Below, piece after piece: positions 1 through 5,802 of a DNA stretch of 14,629 bases. Position 1 is the first letter of the stretch, and each line of letters begins with the position of its first letter. The translations under genes and the position numbers were made by a program. Origin of the DNA: Proteobacteria bacterium UBA664. GTDB taxonomy: Bacteria; Pseudomonadota; Gammaproteobacteria; UBA7966. The stretch spans positions 1-14,629 of the forward strand of contig DBNU01000028.1 of NCBI GenBank assembly GCA_002299125.1, read 5' to 3'. The notes below the pieces were generated by a model. That model had not been told where the DNA came from. It saw only the letters and a program-made list of their open reading frames with translations, and searched no databases.

Positions 1-42
1 GGCGGTGGTGGTGGTGGTGGTGGCGGCGGTGGCGGCGGCCAG
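1..42 (+). repeat. GGT/GGC trinucleotide tract, in frame with the next gene
   Basis: Thirteen successive GGT or GGC triplets and one CAG lead directly into the ATG at 43, in the same frame and without a stop. If translated, they would be a poly-glycine linker (13 Gly, then Gln) joining an upstream domain outside the window to the GDPD-like domain. If not translated, the G-rich strand lies where the ribosome binding site should be. The many GG pairs could also form a two-tier G-quadruplex (inference). The tract reaches the window edge, so its full length is unknown. Confidence 0.85.
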
Positions 43-1200
43 ATGCGTGTGATTGCGCACCGTGGTCATCGAGCACAGGCACCCGAGAACACGCTGAGAT
101 CGCTGCGCGAGGCCATACGTGTGGGTGCCCGCTATCTCTCCATCGACGTGCAACTCACCGCCGATGGTGTTCCCGTGCTTTTTGCCGACCTCGACCTCGA
201 GCGCATCTGCGGCCGGGATGGGAAGGTCACGGAGATGGCAAGCACTGAATTTCTCACTTTGAAGGCCGCCGAGTCCTGGCGTTTCGGAGGGAATCGTCAG
301 TCTGGTGAGCCCACCGCCACGCTCGTGCAGGCAATCGAACTGTTGGCAGAGACTCCGGAGGTCTTCCTGTTCGTGGAGGTGAAAGACGGGTCGGTCCATC
401 GGCACGGCGCCAAGGCCGTATACGCGGCCCTGGCTCCGCTGTTACGACCCTTCGCGGAGCGTCTGGCGCTCATCTCCTTCGACGAGGATTTTCTGCTGCT
501 CGCGCGTGAGCATGGTGAATTCCGCTTGGGGGCGGTGCTGCGCGAATGGGAGGAACGGGAGGTGAGCGCCATGCGCATCATTCAGCCCGATTACCTCTTC
601 TGTGACGCCCGCGGCATTCCCGATACCGGCCGCCTCGCCTGGGGCCAGGCCGAGATCGGCATTTTCGAGGTGGACGAGGCACGCAAGGCGCAGGAACTCG
701 CGCGTCGGGGCGTCAGTTTCGTCGAGACCTTCGTCATTGCCGAGATGTTGCAGCAACTCGCGCGTCTCGGTAACCGGAGCGAGCGTCGGCCGCCAACCCA
801 TCGACACGCAACCGCCGAGGGCGGAGTGCCGCGGCGCGAACCGCGTGAGGGTCGTGAACTGCGGGAAGGTCGCGAACCGCGTGAAGGTCGTGAGCAGCGC
901 GAACCGCGCGAGGGTCGCGAACCGCGTGAAGGTCGTGAACTGCGGGAAGGTCGCGAACCGCGTGAAGGTCGTGAGCAGCGCGAACCGCGTGAAGGTCGCG
1001 AGCCGCGTGAAGGTCGTGAGCAGCGCGAGCCACGTGAGACCCGTGAGGGACGTATGGATCAACAGCCACGCGAGGCACCACCGGAGCCCCCACCCGCCCT
1101 GACCGTGCCGCAGGAGGACCCGGGCAATACATTGCGGTTGGGACGACGCGAGTCGGCCGCGTCTGTCGAAGACTTCGACGCGCCTGACGACGAGACCTGA
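43..1200 (+). CDS. GDPD-like protein with degraded active site and Arg/Glu repeat tail
   Basis: This 385-residue protein (counted from the ATG at 43) has a glycerophosphodiester phosphodiesterase fold in residues 1-235. Seen: MRVIAHRG at 1-8 with the His6-Arg7 pair, APENT at 13-17, DVQLTADG at 35-42, and VEVK at 111-114 (Glu112, Lys114 fit the family's metal and phosphate region). Family members normally show HR...ExD...HD. Here the Glu of ExD is Ser33 and the His of HD is Ala48, so one metal ligand and one catalytic His appear lost. It is probably inactive or altered; a binding role is possible. Residues 265-336 are a charged tandem repeat, followed by a Pro-rich then acidic C-terminus. No signal peptide is visible from this start. 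The frame stays open upstream through a poly-Gly tract and no clear ribosome binding site precedes 43, so the true start may lie before the window. Fold is confident, activity is not. Confidence 0.8.
   Translation: MRVIAHRGHRAQAPENTLRSLREAIRVGARYLSIDVQLTADGVPVLFADLDLERICGRDGKVTEMASTEFLTLKAAESWRFGGNRQSGEPTATLVQAIELLAETPEVFLFVEVKDGSVHRHGAKAVYAALAPLLRPFAERLALISFDEDFLLLAREHGEFRLGAVLREWEEREVSAMRIIQPDYLFCDARGIPDTGRLAWGQAEIGIFEVDEARKAQELARRGVSFVETFVIAEMLQQLARLGNRSERRPPTHRHATAEGGVPRREPREGRELREGREPREGREQREPREGREPREGRELREGREPREGREQREPREGREPREGREQREPRETREGRMDQQPREAPPEPPPALTVPQEDPGNTLRLGRRESAASVEDFDAPDDET
835..1050 (+). repeat. 18-bp tandem repeat array coding RExREG units
   Basis: The array is 216 bp and encodes residues 265-336 of the GDPD-like protein. 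The commonest unit is CGCGAACCGCGTGAAGGT (Arg-Glu-Pro-Arg-Glu-Gly). Variants have CTG for CCG (Leu), and 9-bp half units coding Arg-Glu-Gln sit at 889-897, 970-978 and 1015-1023. A higher-order copy is visible: 835-897 and 916-978 are both 63 bp and differ at one base (GAG against GAA), at an 81-bp offset, pointing to recent duplication. All units are multiples of 9 bp, so copy-number change would keep the frame. The product is a polyampholyte stretch, probably disordered or helical. Confidence 0.95.
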
Positions 1201-1231
1201 ACGCGTCTCGCAGAGCCGTCCTGGCAACCTG

Positions 1232-1262
1232 CGAGCGCGCCGCTTGGTAGCCGGCGTGCTCG
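1232..1262. terminator. Hairpin between convergent genes, possible bidirectional terminator
   Basis: An 11-bp stem (1232-1242 with 1252-1262, one G-U pair on the + strand) encloses a 9-base loop. It lies 31 bases after the GDPD-like gene's stop and 20 bases beyond the stop of the facing small gene, the expected place for a shared terminator. Neither side has a clear T tract, so intrinsic termination is uncertain. Confidence 0.4.
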
Positions 1263-1282
1263 AGGGGAACGAACACAGCCAA

Positions 1283-1501
1283 TCAGGTCGTCGGGAGGCC
1301 CCGTCCGGATACGGCCGCGATGCGTGAGCGAACCTCCTCGGCGGGCGCGAGCCCCCGCATCACGGCTTCCGTGAGGCAGCCCATGTCGGTCGCAACCGAC
1401 TGCATCCGGCCGGTGGCGCGACCGCCCCGGGCGGCCTCGATCATGAGATTGAAGGCGAGCAGCCGGGCCTCGGCTGCGGCGTCGAACAGCGCCTGCGACA
1501 T
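1283..1501 (-). CDS. 72-residue protein resembling a chemoreceptor signalling tip
   Basis: The small - strand gene starts at the ATG at 1501-1499. On that strand AGGAG lies eight bases upstream, a good ribosome binding site that favours this start over a longer reading to 1756; the added N-terminus of the longer reading looks like noncoding Arg/Pro-rich translation. Residues 14-27 (LLAFNLMIEAARGG) match the highly conserved tip of methyl-accepting chemotaxis proteins (LLALNAAIEAARAG) at 10 of 14 positions. Asn18, Glu22, Arg25 and Gly27 are kept; the Glu after that Gly is Arg28. The match fades afterwards (later VATDM resembles VA-EV). There is no membrane segment, HAMP or sensor domain, and full receptors are several hundred residues long. 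It may be a soluble mini-partner of CheA/CheW-like proteins or simply a helical hairpin of similar composition (inference). It is convergent with the GDPD-like gene and divergent from the histidine kinase. Confidence 0.65.
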   Translation of the reverse strand: MSQALFDAAAEARLLAFNLMIEAARGGRATGRMQSVATDMGCLTEAVMRGLAPAEEVRSRIAAVSGRGLPTT

Positions 1502-1767
1502 GGGAACTGCTCCTGAATCGAGGTGGAAACCTTCCGGGCCCTCTTCGGGAAGGCCATCATGGGGGGTAGCGGCAATGGACGTCCGGGAGTTGAGTCCCGG
1601 CGCGTTGGTGTTCGAAACCCGCGGGGCCGGTCGCGACGGTCCAGAGCGAGGGACTTCCCTGCGATGGCGCAGTGAGATCCCGACTCCGAGGGTGAACACA
1701 TCACGCTTTCCTGCAGGCAGCCGAGGTCCGAGCCCTGAGAAACCCTTCCTCGACACGCTCCGGCGAG
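1490..1767. promoter_or_regulatory. Divergent intergenic region with ribosome binding site and inverted repeat
   Basis: This stretch separates the - strand small gene from the + strand histidine kinase and should hold both promoters. On the - strand AGGAG precedes the small gene's ATG by eight bases. A perfect inverted repeat CCGGGA-GTTGAG-TCCCGG lies at 1583-1600 and could be an operator or a short hairpin. I could not pick out convincing -35/-10 pairs for either direction, and open frames crossing the region look noncoding. Confidence 0.4.
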
Positions 1768-3210
1768 GTGCCCGTCAGCCCCGTACCGGTCAGACCCTCC
1801 GCGTCAGTTGCGGCGGAGCCTCCGCCGGCCAAGAGCGCCCCCGCCGCCCGCGGCTGGCGGGCCCTGAGTCTGCGCGTCCGCCTGCTGCTGCTGGTCAACG
1901 CGGCCTTCCTCCTCGTCGGTCTGTTCGGGGCCAGTCTTGCGGTGCGCAATGCCCATGACGCCGTCGTCGAGGAACTCGAATCCTCCATCAAACTCACCCT
2001 GGAATTGATCGAGGTCGCGCTGGCGAGTTCACCGAAAGGCGACCACGGGGCCTTGCTCGAACGGCTGCGGTCCAGCCTCGCGGCCATCGAGGGCACGCGC
2101 CATCTGACCCTCACCATCGAGGGCGGGGCTTCACCGCAGCCCCTGGCCGCTCAGGACGAGCCGGTGGCACCGATCTGGTTTTCCCGCTGGCTGGAGGTCG
2201 CACCACTGGAGTACCGCCGGCTCGTGTCGCTGGTCGACGGCACCGAATCCGTGCTCGTCATCCAGGCCGATCCGCGTGACGAGATCGATGAGGCCTGGGC
2301 CGATACGCGCGCCCTCATCGTGGTGCTCTCGCTGGCCCTGCTGATGGCGGATCTGCTGGTGGTACTCACCGTGACCCATGCCCTGAAGCCGGTACAGGAG
2401 ATAAGGCGCGCCCTCGATGCCATCGAACGCGGCGATCTGGCCGCCCGCCTGCCGCCCATGCGCTTGCCGGAACTCGACAGCATTGCAAGGAAATTCAATC
2501 ACATGGCGACAGTTCTTGAGAATTCAAGAGAGGAGAATCGCCGATTGACGAGTCGCAGCCTGTCGATCCAGGAGCGCGAGCGCCGGCATCTCGCCCAGGA
2601 ACTCCACGACGAGATGGGCCAGAGTCTCAGCGCCATCCGTGCCATCGCCGCGTCCATGGTGCGGCGGGCCGGGGAGGCCGACTCCCACACGCGCGATGCT
2701 GCGGCCGAGATCGCGCGGATCGGCTCGCACGTGTACGACGTGGCGCGTGGGATGATGCACCGGTTGCGTCCCGTGACCCTCGATGAACTCGGCCTGAAGG
2801 CGGCCATCGAGACCCTCGTGGACGACTGGAATGCCCGCTTCGAGGACTGTTTCTGTCGGCTCGTGCTGGGTCCCTTGCCGGAGCGGCTGCCGGATGACCT
2901 CGCCATCGGTGCCTATCGGATTGTGCAGGAGGCCCTGACCAATGTGGTCAAGCACGCGCGTGCCACCGAGGTCGAGGTCACGGTGGGGTCCCGGTCGACC
3001 CGGCCGGGTGCCGGCGTGCTCGAGCTGCGCGTGCGGGACAACGGTCGGGGCCTTTCCCCGGGCGTTCTGGCGGGGGAGGGCGGACTTGGGCTGCGTGGCA
3101 TGCGGGAGCGGGCGGAGGTGGCCGGCGGCCAGTTCGGTATCGTCCAGCCGGTGGTGGGTGGGCTTGTGATCGAGGTTGAACTGCCGTTCGAGGAGGCAAG
3201 GCAGACATGA
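1768..3210 (+). CDS. Membrane sensor histidine kinase, HisKA_3 (NarX/MoxY) type
   Basis: The 480-residue kinase should autophosphorylate on His and pass the phosphate to the regulator encoded next. Order: Pro/Ala-rich cytoplasmic N-terminus (1-35), membrane segment about 37-59, periplasmic region about 60-181 (resembling the LapD/MoxY N-terminal sensor type), membrane segment about 182-204, HAMP about 201-255, then dimerisation/phosphoacceptor helix ERRHLAQELHDE with His280. The ATPase domain shows the N box EALTNVVKHA (Asn392), DNGRG at 424-428 and GLGLRGM at 439-445. All catalytic motifs are intact. The start is a GTG; the frame is open upstream to a stop at 1693-1695, but I found no in-frame ATG there and no strong ribosome binding site at 1768, so the start is uncertain. 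The stop overlaps the next gene's start (ATGA), a cognate pair. The signal is unknown; the MoxY likeness does not prove a methanol role. Confidence 0.93.
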   Translation: MPVSPVPVRPSASVAAEPPPAKSAPAARGWRALSLRVRLLLLVNAAFLLVGLFGASLAVRNAHDAVVEELESSIKLTLELIEVALASSPKGDHGALLERLRSSLAAIEGTRHLTLTIEGGASPQPLAAQDEPVAPIWFSRWLEVAPLEYRRLVSLVDGTESVLVIQADPRDEIDEAWADTRALIVVLSLALLMADLLVVLTVTHALKPVQEIRRALDAIERGDLAARLPPMRLPELDSIARKFNHMATVLENSREENRRLTSRSLSIQERERRHLAQELHDEMGQSLSAIRAIAASMVRRAGEADSHTRDAAAEIARIGSHVYDVARGMMHRLRPVTLDELGLKAAIETLVDDWNARFEDCFCRLVLGPLPERLPDDLAIGAYRIVQEALTNVVKHARATEVEVTVGSRSTRPGAGVLELRVRDNGRGLSPGVLAGEGGLGLRGMRERAEVAGGQFGIVQPVVGGLVIEVELPFEEARQT

Positions 3211-3854
3211 GCGAAACGACGACCATCCGCATCCTGATGGTGGACGACCATGCCGTGGTGCGCGCGGGCTATCGCAGCCTGCTCACGAGCGCCGGCGACA
3301 TCAGCGTCATCGGTGAGGCCTCGAGCGGCGAGTCTGGCTGCCGCTTGTTCACCCAGTTGCAGCCCGACATCGTGGTGATGGACCTCTCCCTGCCCGGGAT
3401 CGGCGGCCTCGAATGCATCCGCCGCATCGTCGCGCGCGACCCGGCGGCACGCATCCTGGTGTTTTCCATGCACGAGGACACGGTCTTCGTCGAACAGGCG
3501 CTGCAGGCGGGGGCCTGCGGCTACATCACCAAGCGCGCCGCGCCGGAGGAGTTGGTGACTGCCGTGCGGCAGGTGGCGAGTGGGCGGGTGTATCTGGAGT
3601 CGGAGATCGCCCAACGGCTGGCCTTCCAGAAGGCGCGCGGCAAGGCGAGTCCCCTGTCCACGCTCTCGCCGCGGGAGTTCGAGATCTTCTGCCTCCTCGC
3701 CCAGGGCGAGAGCGCGAGCGACATCGCCGGCAAGCTGTCGCTGTCCTACAAGACGGTGGCCAACTACAGCACCCAGATAAAGTCCAAGCTTGAGGTGGGG
3801 TCGGTTACCGAACTCGCCCGGCTGGCGATCCGAAGCGGGCTGGTGCAGGCCTGA
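3207..3854 (+). CDS. NarL/LuxR-family response regulator
   Basis: This 215-residue DNA-binding regulator is the likely partner of the preceding kinase; its ATG overlaps that gene's TGA by four bases and GAGG lies upstream. The receiver domain (about 7-122) has acidic residues Asp13 and Asp14, phosphoacceptor Asp59 (DIVVMD), switch Ser87 and conserved Lys109 (YITKR). The C-terminal LuxR-type helix-turn-helix is at about 153-213 (LSPREFEIFCLLAQGES, then the recognition region around KTVANY). Length and layout are usual for UhpA/NarL/MoxX-type regulators. All key receiver residues are present, so it should be phosphorylation-controlled. Targets are unknown; the divergent small gene and the pair's own promoter are candidates by position only. 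Confidence 0.95.
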   Translation: MSETTTIRILMVDDHAVVRAGYRSLLTSAGDISVIGEASSGESGCRLFTQLQPDIVVMDLSLPGIGGLECIRRIVARDPAARILVFSMHEDTVFVEQALQAGACGYITKRAAPEELVTAVRQVASGRVYLESEIAQRLAFQKARGKASPLSTLSPREFEIFCLLAQGESASDIAGKLSLSYKTVANYSTQIKSKLEVGSVTELARLAIRSGLVQA

Positions 3855-3864
3855 AGGAGGGCCC

Positions 3865-3887
3865 GGCCTGGGCCCCGGAGCCAGGCC
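3865..3887 (+). terminator. GC-rich hairpin after the two-component operon
   Basis: GGCCTGG (3865-3871) pairs perfectly with CCAGGCC (3881-3887) around a 9-base loop, starting 10 bases after the regulator's stop. A run of C, not T, follows. Its position suits a transcript end or 3' stabiliser, but it is not a classical intrinsic terminator. Confidence 0.35.
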
Positions 3888-4034
3888 CCCGTCGCTCGGC
3901 CCCTGCGCACCCCCCGGGCGCGTCCCCCGGCCCCGTTGCTCTCCGTTCCGGAACCTCTGGCGCTGTGGCTTGTCTTGGTCAGCTGAATCGATGCAACGCC
4001 TTGCCGGGTGCCGTGAACTGGCCAAGTGGATCTG

Positions 4035-4080
4035 CGCCCCCGTGGGGCGTGTTCCTCTCGCCCCACGATCCAGTTTTCTT
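4035..4080 (+). terminator. Terminator hairpin with a competing upstream segment (attenuator-like)
   Basis: CGTGGGGCG (4041-4049) and CGCCCCACG (4059-4067) form a perfect 9-bp stem with a 9-base loop. A T-rich stretch (TTTTCTT at 4074-4080) begins six bases after the stem, giving an intrinsic-terminator shape. The segment CGCCCC at 4035-4040 can instead pair with GGGGCG (4044-4049), which would block the terminator stem. It lies about 100 bases ahead of the antitoxin gene. It may end read-through from the two-component operon or attenuate the antitoxin transcript (inference). Confidence 0.5.
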
Positions 4081-4178
4081 GCGCTCGCTCAATTTCCTCG
4101 CTGCCACGAACCGAACTCTTCCGGGGGCCCAGAGCTCCATGCTCGGACTGCCCCCCTCAAGCCCCGGGTGACAACCTC

Positions 4179-4493
4179 ATGACGAGTGCCATGCTGAAAG
4201 CCAAGAACACCAAGGAAACCCACTTCGACAACGTGGCGCGTCTGGATTCGCCTGAAGCGAGAGCGGCCTGGCTGGATGCGCGGCTCCGGGACAGTCCGGA
4301 TGATGTAGCCAGCATCGCGCACGCCCTGGGCGAGATTGCCCGGGCGCGCGGCATGGCCCAGGTGGCTCGTGATGCCGGTCTCAGCCGAGAGAGCCTCTAT
4401 CGCTCGCTGAGCGCAAACGGGAATCCCAGTCTGAGCACGATTCTCAAGGTTGCTCGGGCGCTGGGCATGCGCCTGTATCTCGGTCCAGCCTAA
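4179..4493 (+). CDS. HigA-type addiction-module antidote protein, orphan
   Basis: The 104-residue protein matches the small DNA-binding antidote family that usually pairs with HigB/RelE-type toxins. Seen: an N-terminal THFDNVARLDSPEARAAWLD region (14-33), then ALGEIARARGMAQVARDAGL (49-68) and a helix-turn-helix at about 58-90 containing SRESLYRSLSANGNPSLSTI, with VARALGMRLYL near the end. Length is typical. Antidotes of this type bind their toxin and repress their own operon. No toxin gene lies upstream in the 324-bp gap or downstream before rmlB, so it is an orphan, perhaps a relic or a stand-alone repressor. An alternative start is the ATG at 4191; neither start has a strong ribosome binding site. 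The hairpin set about 100 bases upstream may affect its transcription. Confidence 0.85.
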   Translation: MTSAMLKAKNTKETHFDNVARLDSPEARAAWLDARLRDSPDDVASIAHALGEIARARGMAQVARDAGLSRESLYRSLSANGNPSLSTILKVARALGMRLYLGPA

Positions 4494-4743
4494 GCTGGGC
4501 CAAACGCGTTTCGGGTGCATCCTTGGCTCGCCGCCTCGTCCCCCGACCCTCACCCAACCGGAAAACCGTCGCCGGCGACTAACCTTCGAGCGTCGCTTGC
4601 ACTGCCGCTTGCCGTGATGAAGCGCTAAGCTTCCGGTCCATGCGCGACCGGCATCCGAGCTCTAGGGTAATGGACAGTCGACGCCGGGGCGCCCGCCCTT
4701 GCGGCGGCAACACACCGGCGGCGGCCCCGCTCTGGGGGGATTG
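4494..4743 (+). promoter_or_regulatory. Leader region of the rml operon
   Basis: These 250 bp should contain the promoter for the sugar operon. GTCGCCGGCGAC at 4568-4579 is a perfect 12-bp palindrome and a possible operator or chance site. GGGGGGA lies about four bases before the rmlB ATG. I found no convincing -35/-10 pair and no JUMPstart/ops (GGCGGTAG) element. Confidence 0.35.
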
Positions 4744-5802
4744 ATGGCCATTCTGGTCACCGGTGGTGCCGGCTTCATCGGGTCGAACTTCGTCATCGAC
4801 TGGCTGGCCAGCCACGATGAAGCGCTGGTCAACCTCGACGCCCTCACCTACGCCGGCAATCTCGCCAATCTGGATGGGCTGCGCGGGGATTCGCGCCACC
4901 GCTTCGTGCACGGCGACATCCGTGATCGGGCACTCGTCGAGCGGCTGCTCGGTGAGCACCGACCCAGAGCTGTACTGCATTTCGCCGCAGAGAGTCACGT
5001 GGATCGATCGATCCACGGCCCCGAGGCCTTCGTCGATACGAATGTCACCGGCACCCTGCGCCTGCTCGAGGCCGCGACCGCTTACTGGCGCGCCCTCGAG
5101 GAGGCCGAGCGCAGTGCCTTCTGTTTCCTGCATGTGTCGACCGATGAGGTCTTCGGCACGCTGGGCCCCAAGGATGCGCCGTTCACGGAAGCGAATCGCT
5201 ACCTCCCCAACAGCCCCTATGCCGCGAGCAAGGCAGCCTCGGATCATCTGGTCCGCGCCTGGCACCACACCTACGGTCTGCCGGTGGTCACTACCAATTG
5301 CTCGAACAACTACGGCCCCTACCAGTTTCCCGAGAAGCTCATCCCGCTGTGCATCCACCGCGCCCTCGCGGGTGAGCCGCTGCCGGTCTACGGCAATGGC
5401 CTGCAGGTACGTGACTGGCTCCATGTCACCGATCACTGTGCGGCGATCCGCACCGTGCTGGCCGCCGCTCGCGTCGGCGAGACCTGGAACATCGGCGGGC
5501 ACAATGAGCTCACCAACCTCGAAGTGGTGCACACGCTGTGCGCGCTGCTGGATGAACTCCGCCCGCGTGCCGACGGGATCCCCTACGCCCGTCAGATCAC
5601 TCACGTCCGGGATCGCCCGGGCCATGACCGCCGCTATGCCATCGATGCGTCGAAGCTCGCGCGCGAGCTGGGCTGGTCCCCCGCCGAGACCTTCACCAGC
5701 GGGATCCGCAGCACGGTCGCGTGGTATCTCGCAAATGAGGCGTGGGTCAGGGATGTGACCAGCGGCGCCTATCGCGAGTGGCTCGGGAGGCATTACGCGT
5801 GA
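4744..5802 (+). CDS. rmlB: dTDP-glucose 4,6-dehydratase
   Basis: RmlB converts dTDP-glucose to dTDP-4-keto-6-deoxyglucose, the second step of dTDP-L-rhamnose synthesis, in the cytoplasm. The 352-residue length is normal. It is an extended SDR: NAD-binding TGGAGFIG at 6-13, the family motif AAESHVDRSI at 81-90, active-site Thr133-Asp134-Glu135 (STDEVFG), and Tyr159/Lys163 in YAASK. SNNYGPYQFPEKLIP and the NG-LQVRDWLHV stretch are also typical. The start was chosen at MAILVTGG because the dinucleotide-binding strand begins there; a longer in-frame reading from 4699 adds residues unlike the family. It is first of four tightly packed genes; its TGA overlaps the rmlD GTG start by four bases. A 20-bp perfect palindrome lies inside the gene at 4998-5017. 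Confidence 0.98.
   Translation: MAILVTGGAGFIGSNFVIDWLASHDEALVNLDALTYAGNLANLDGLRGDSRHRFVHGDIRDRALVERLLGEHRPRAVLHFAAESHVDRSIHGPEAFVDTNVTGTLRLLEAATAYWRALEEAERSAFCFLHVSTDEVFGTLGPKDAPFTEANRYLPNSPYAASKAASDHLVRAWHHTYGLPVVTTNCSNNYGPYQFPEKLIPLCIHRALAGEPLPVYGNGLQVRDWLHVTDHCAAIRTVLAAARVGETWNIGGHNELTNLEVVHTLCALLDELRPRADGIPYARQITHVRDRPGHDRRYAIDASKLARELGWSPAETFTSGIRSTVAWYLANEAWVRDVTSGAYREWLGRHYA

Larger units (their letters stand above)
3855..4178 (+). other. Intergenic stretch of 324 bp with hairpins and no recognised gene
   Basis: This stretch lies between the response regulator and the antitoxin gene. Open frames cross it but their products are Pro/Gly/Arg-rich and match nothing I recognise. In particular there is no HigB/RelE-like toxin. 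It holds a 7-bp stem just after the regulator's stop and the stronger hairpin set at 4035-4080, which are listed separately. Confidence 0.6.

Noticed and set aside
442..1282. Long antisense and alternate-frame open frames over the Arg/Glu repeat
   Set aside because: A repeat built of multiples of 9 bp without stops keeps every frame open. The products are low-complexity echoes of the repeat and have no own start signals.
1608..1620. tRNA-like T-arm (GTGTTCGAAACCC)
   Set aside because: No matching acceptor, D or anticodon arms and no paired T stem were found around it.
1502..1756. N-terminal extension of the receptor-tip-like gene
   Set aside because: The extension looks like noncoding Arg/Pro-rich translation, while a good AGGAG site marks the ATG at 1501.
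1320..1958. 212-codon + strand open frame across the small gene and the kinase start
   Set aside because: It runs antisense to the small gene and overlaps the kinase start. Its product is Arg/Pro/Ser-rich with no recognisable domain.
2913..4025. 370-codon - strand open frame opposite the kinase end and response regulator
   Set aside because: It is a GC-rich shadow of two clearly identified + strand genes and shows no domain of its own.
3790..4182. Possible toxin gene upstream of the antidote
   Set aside because: The open frame's translation has no HigB/RelE features, and it begins inside the response regulator gene.
4494..4743. JUMPstart/ops element for long polysaccharide operons
   Set aside because: I looked for GGCGGTAG ahead of rmlB and did not find it.
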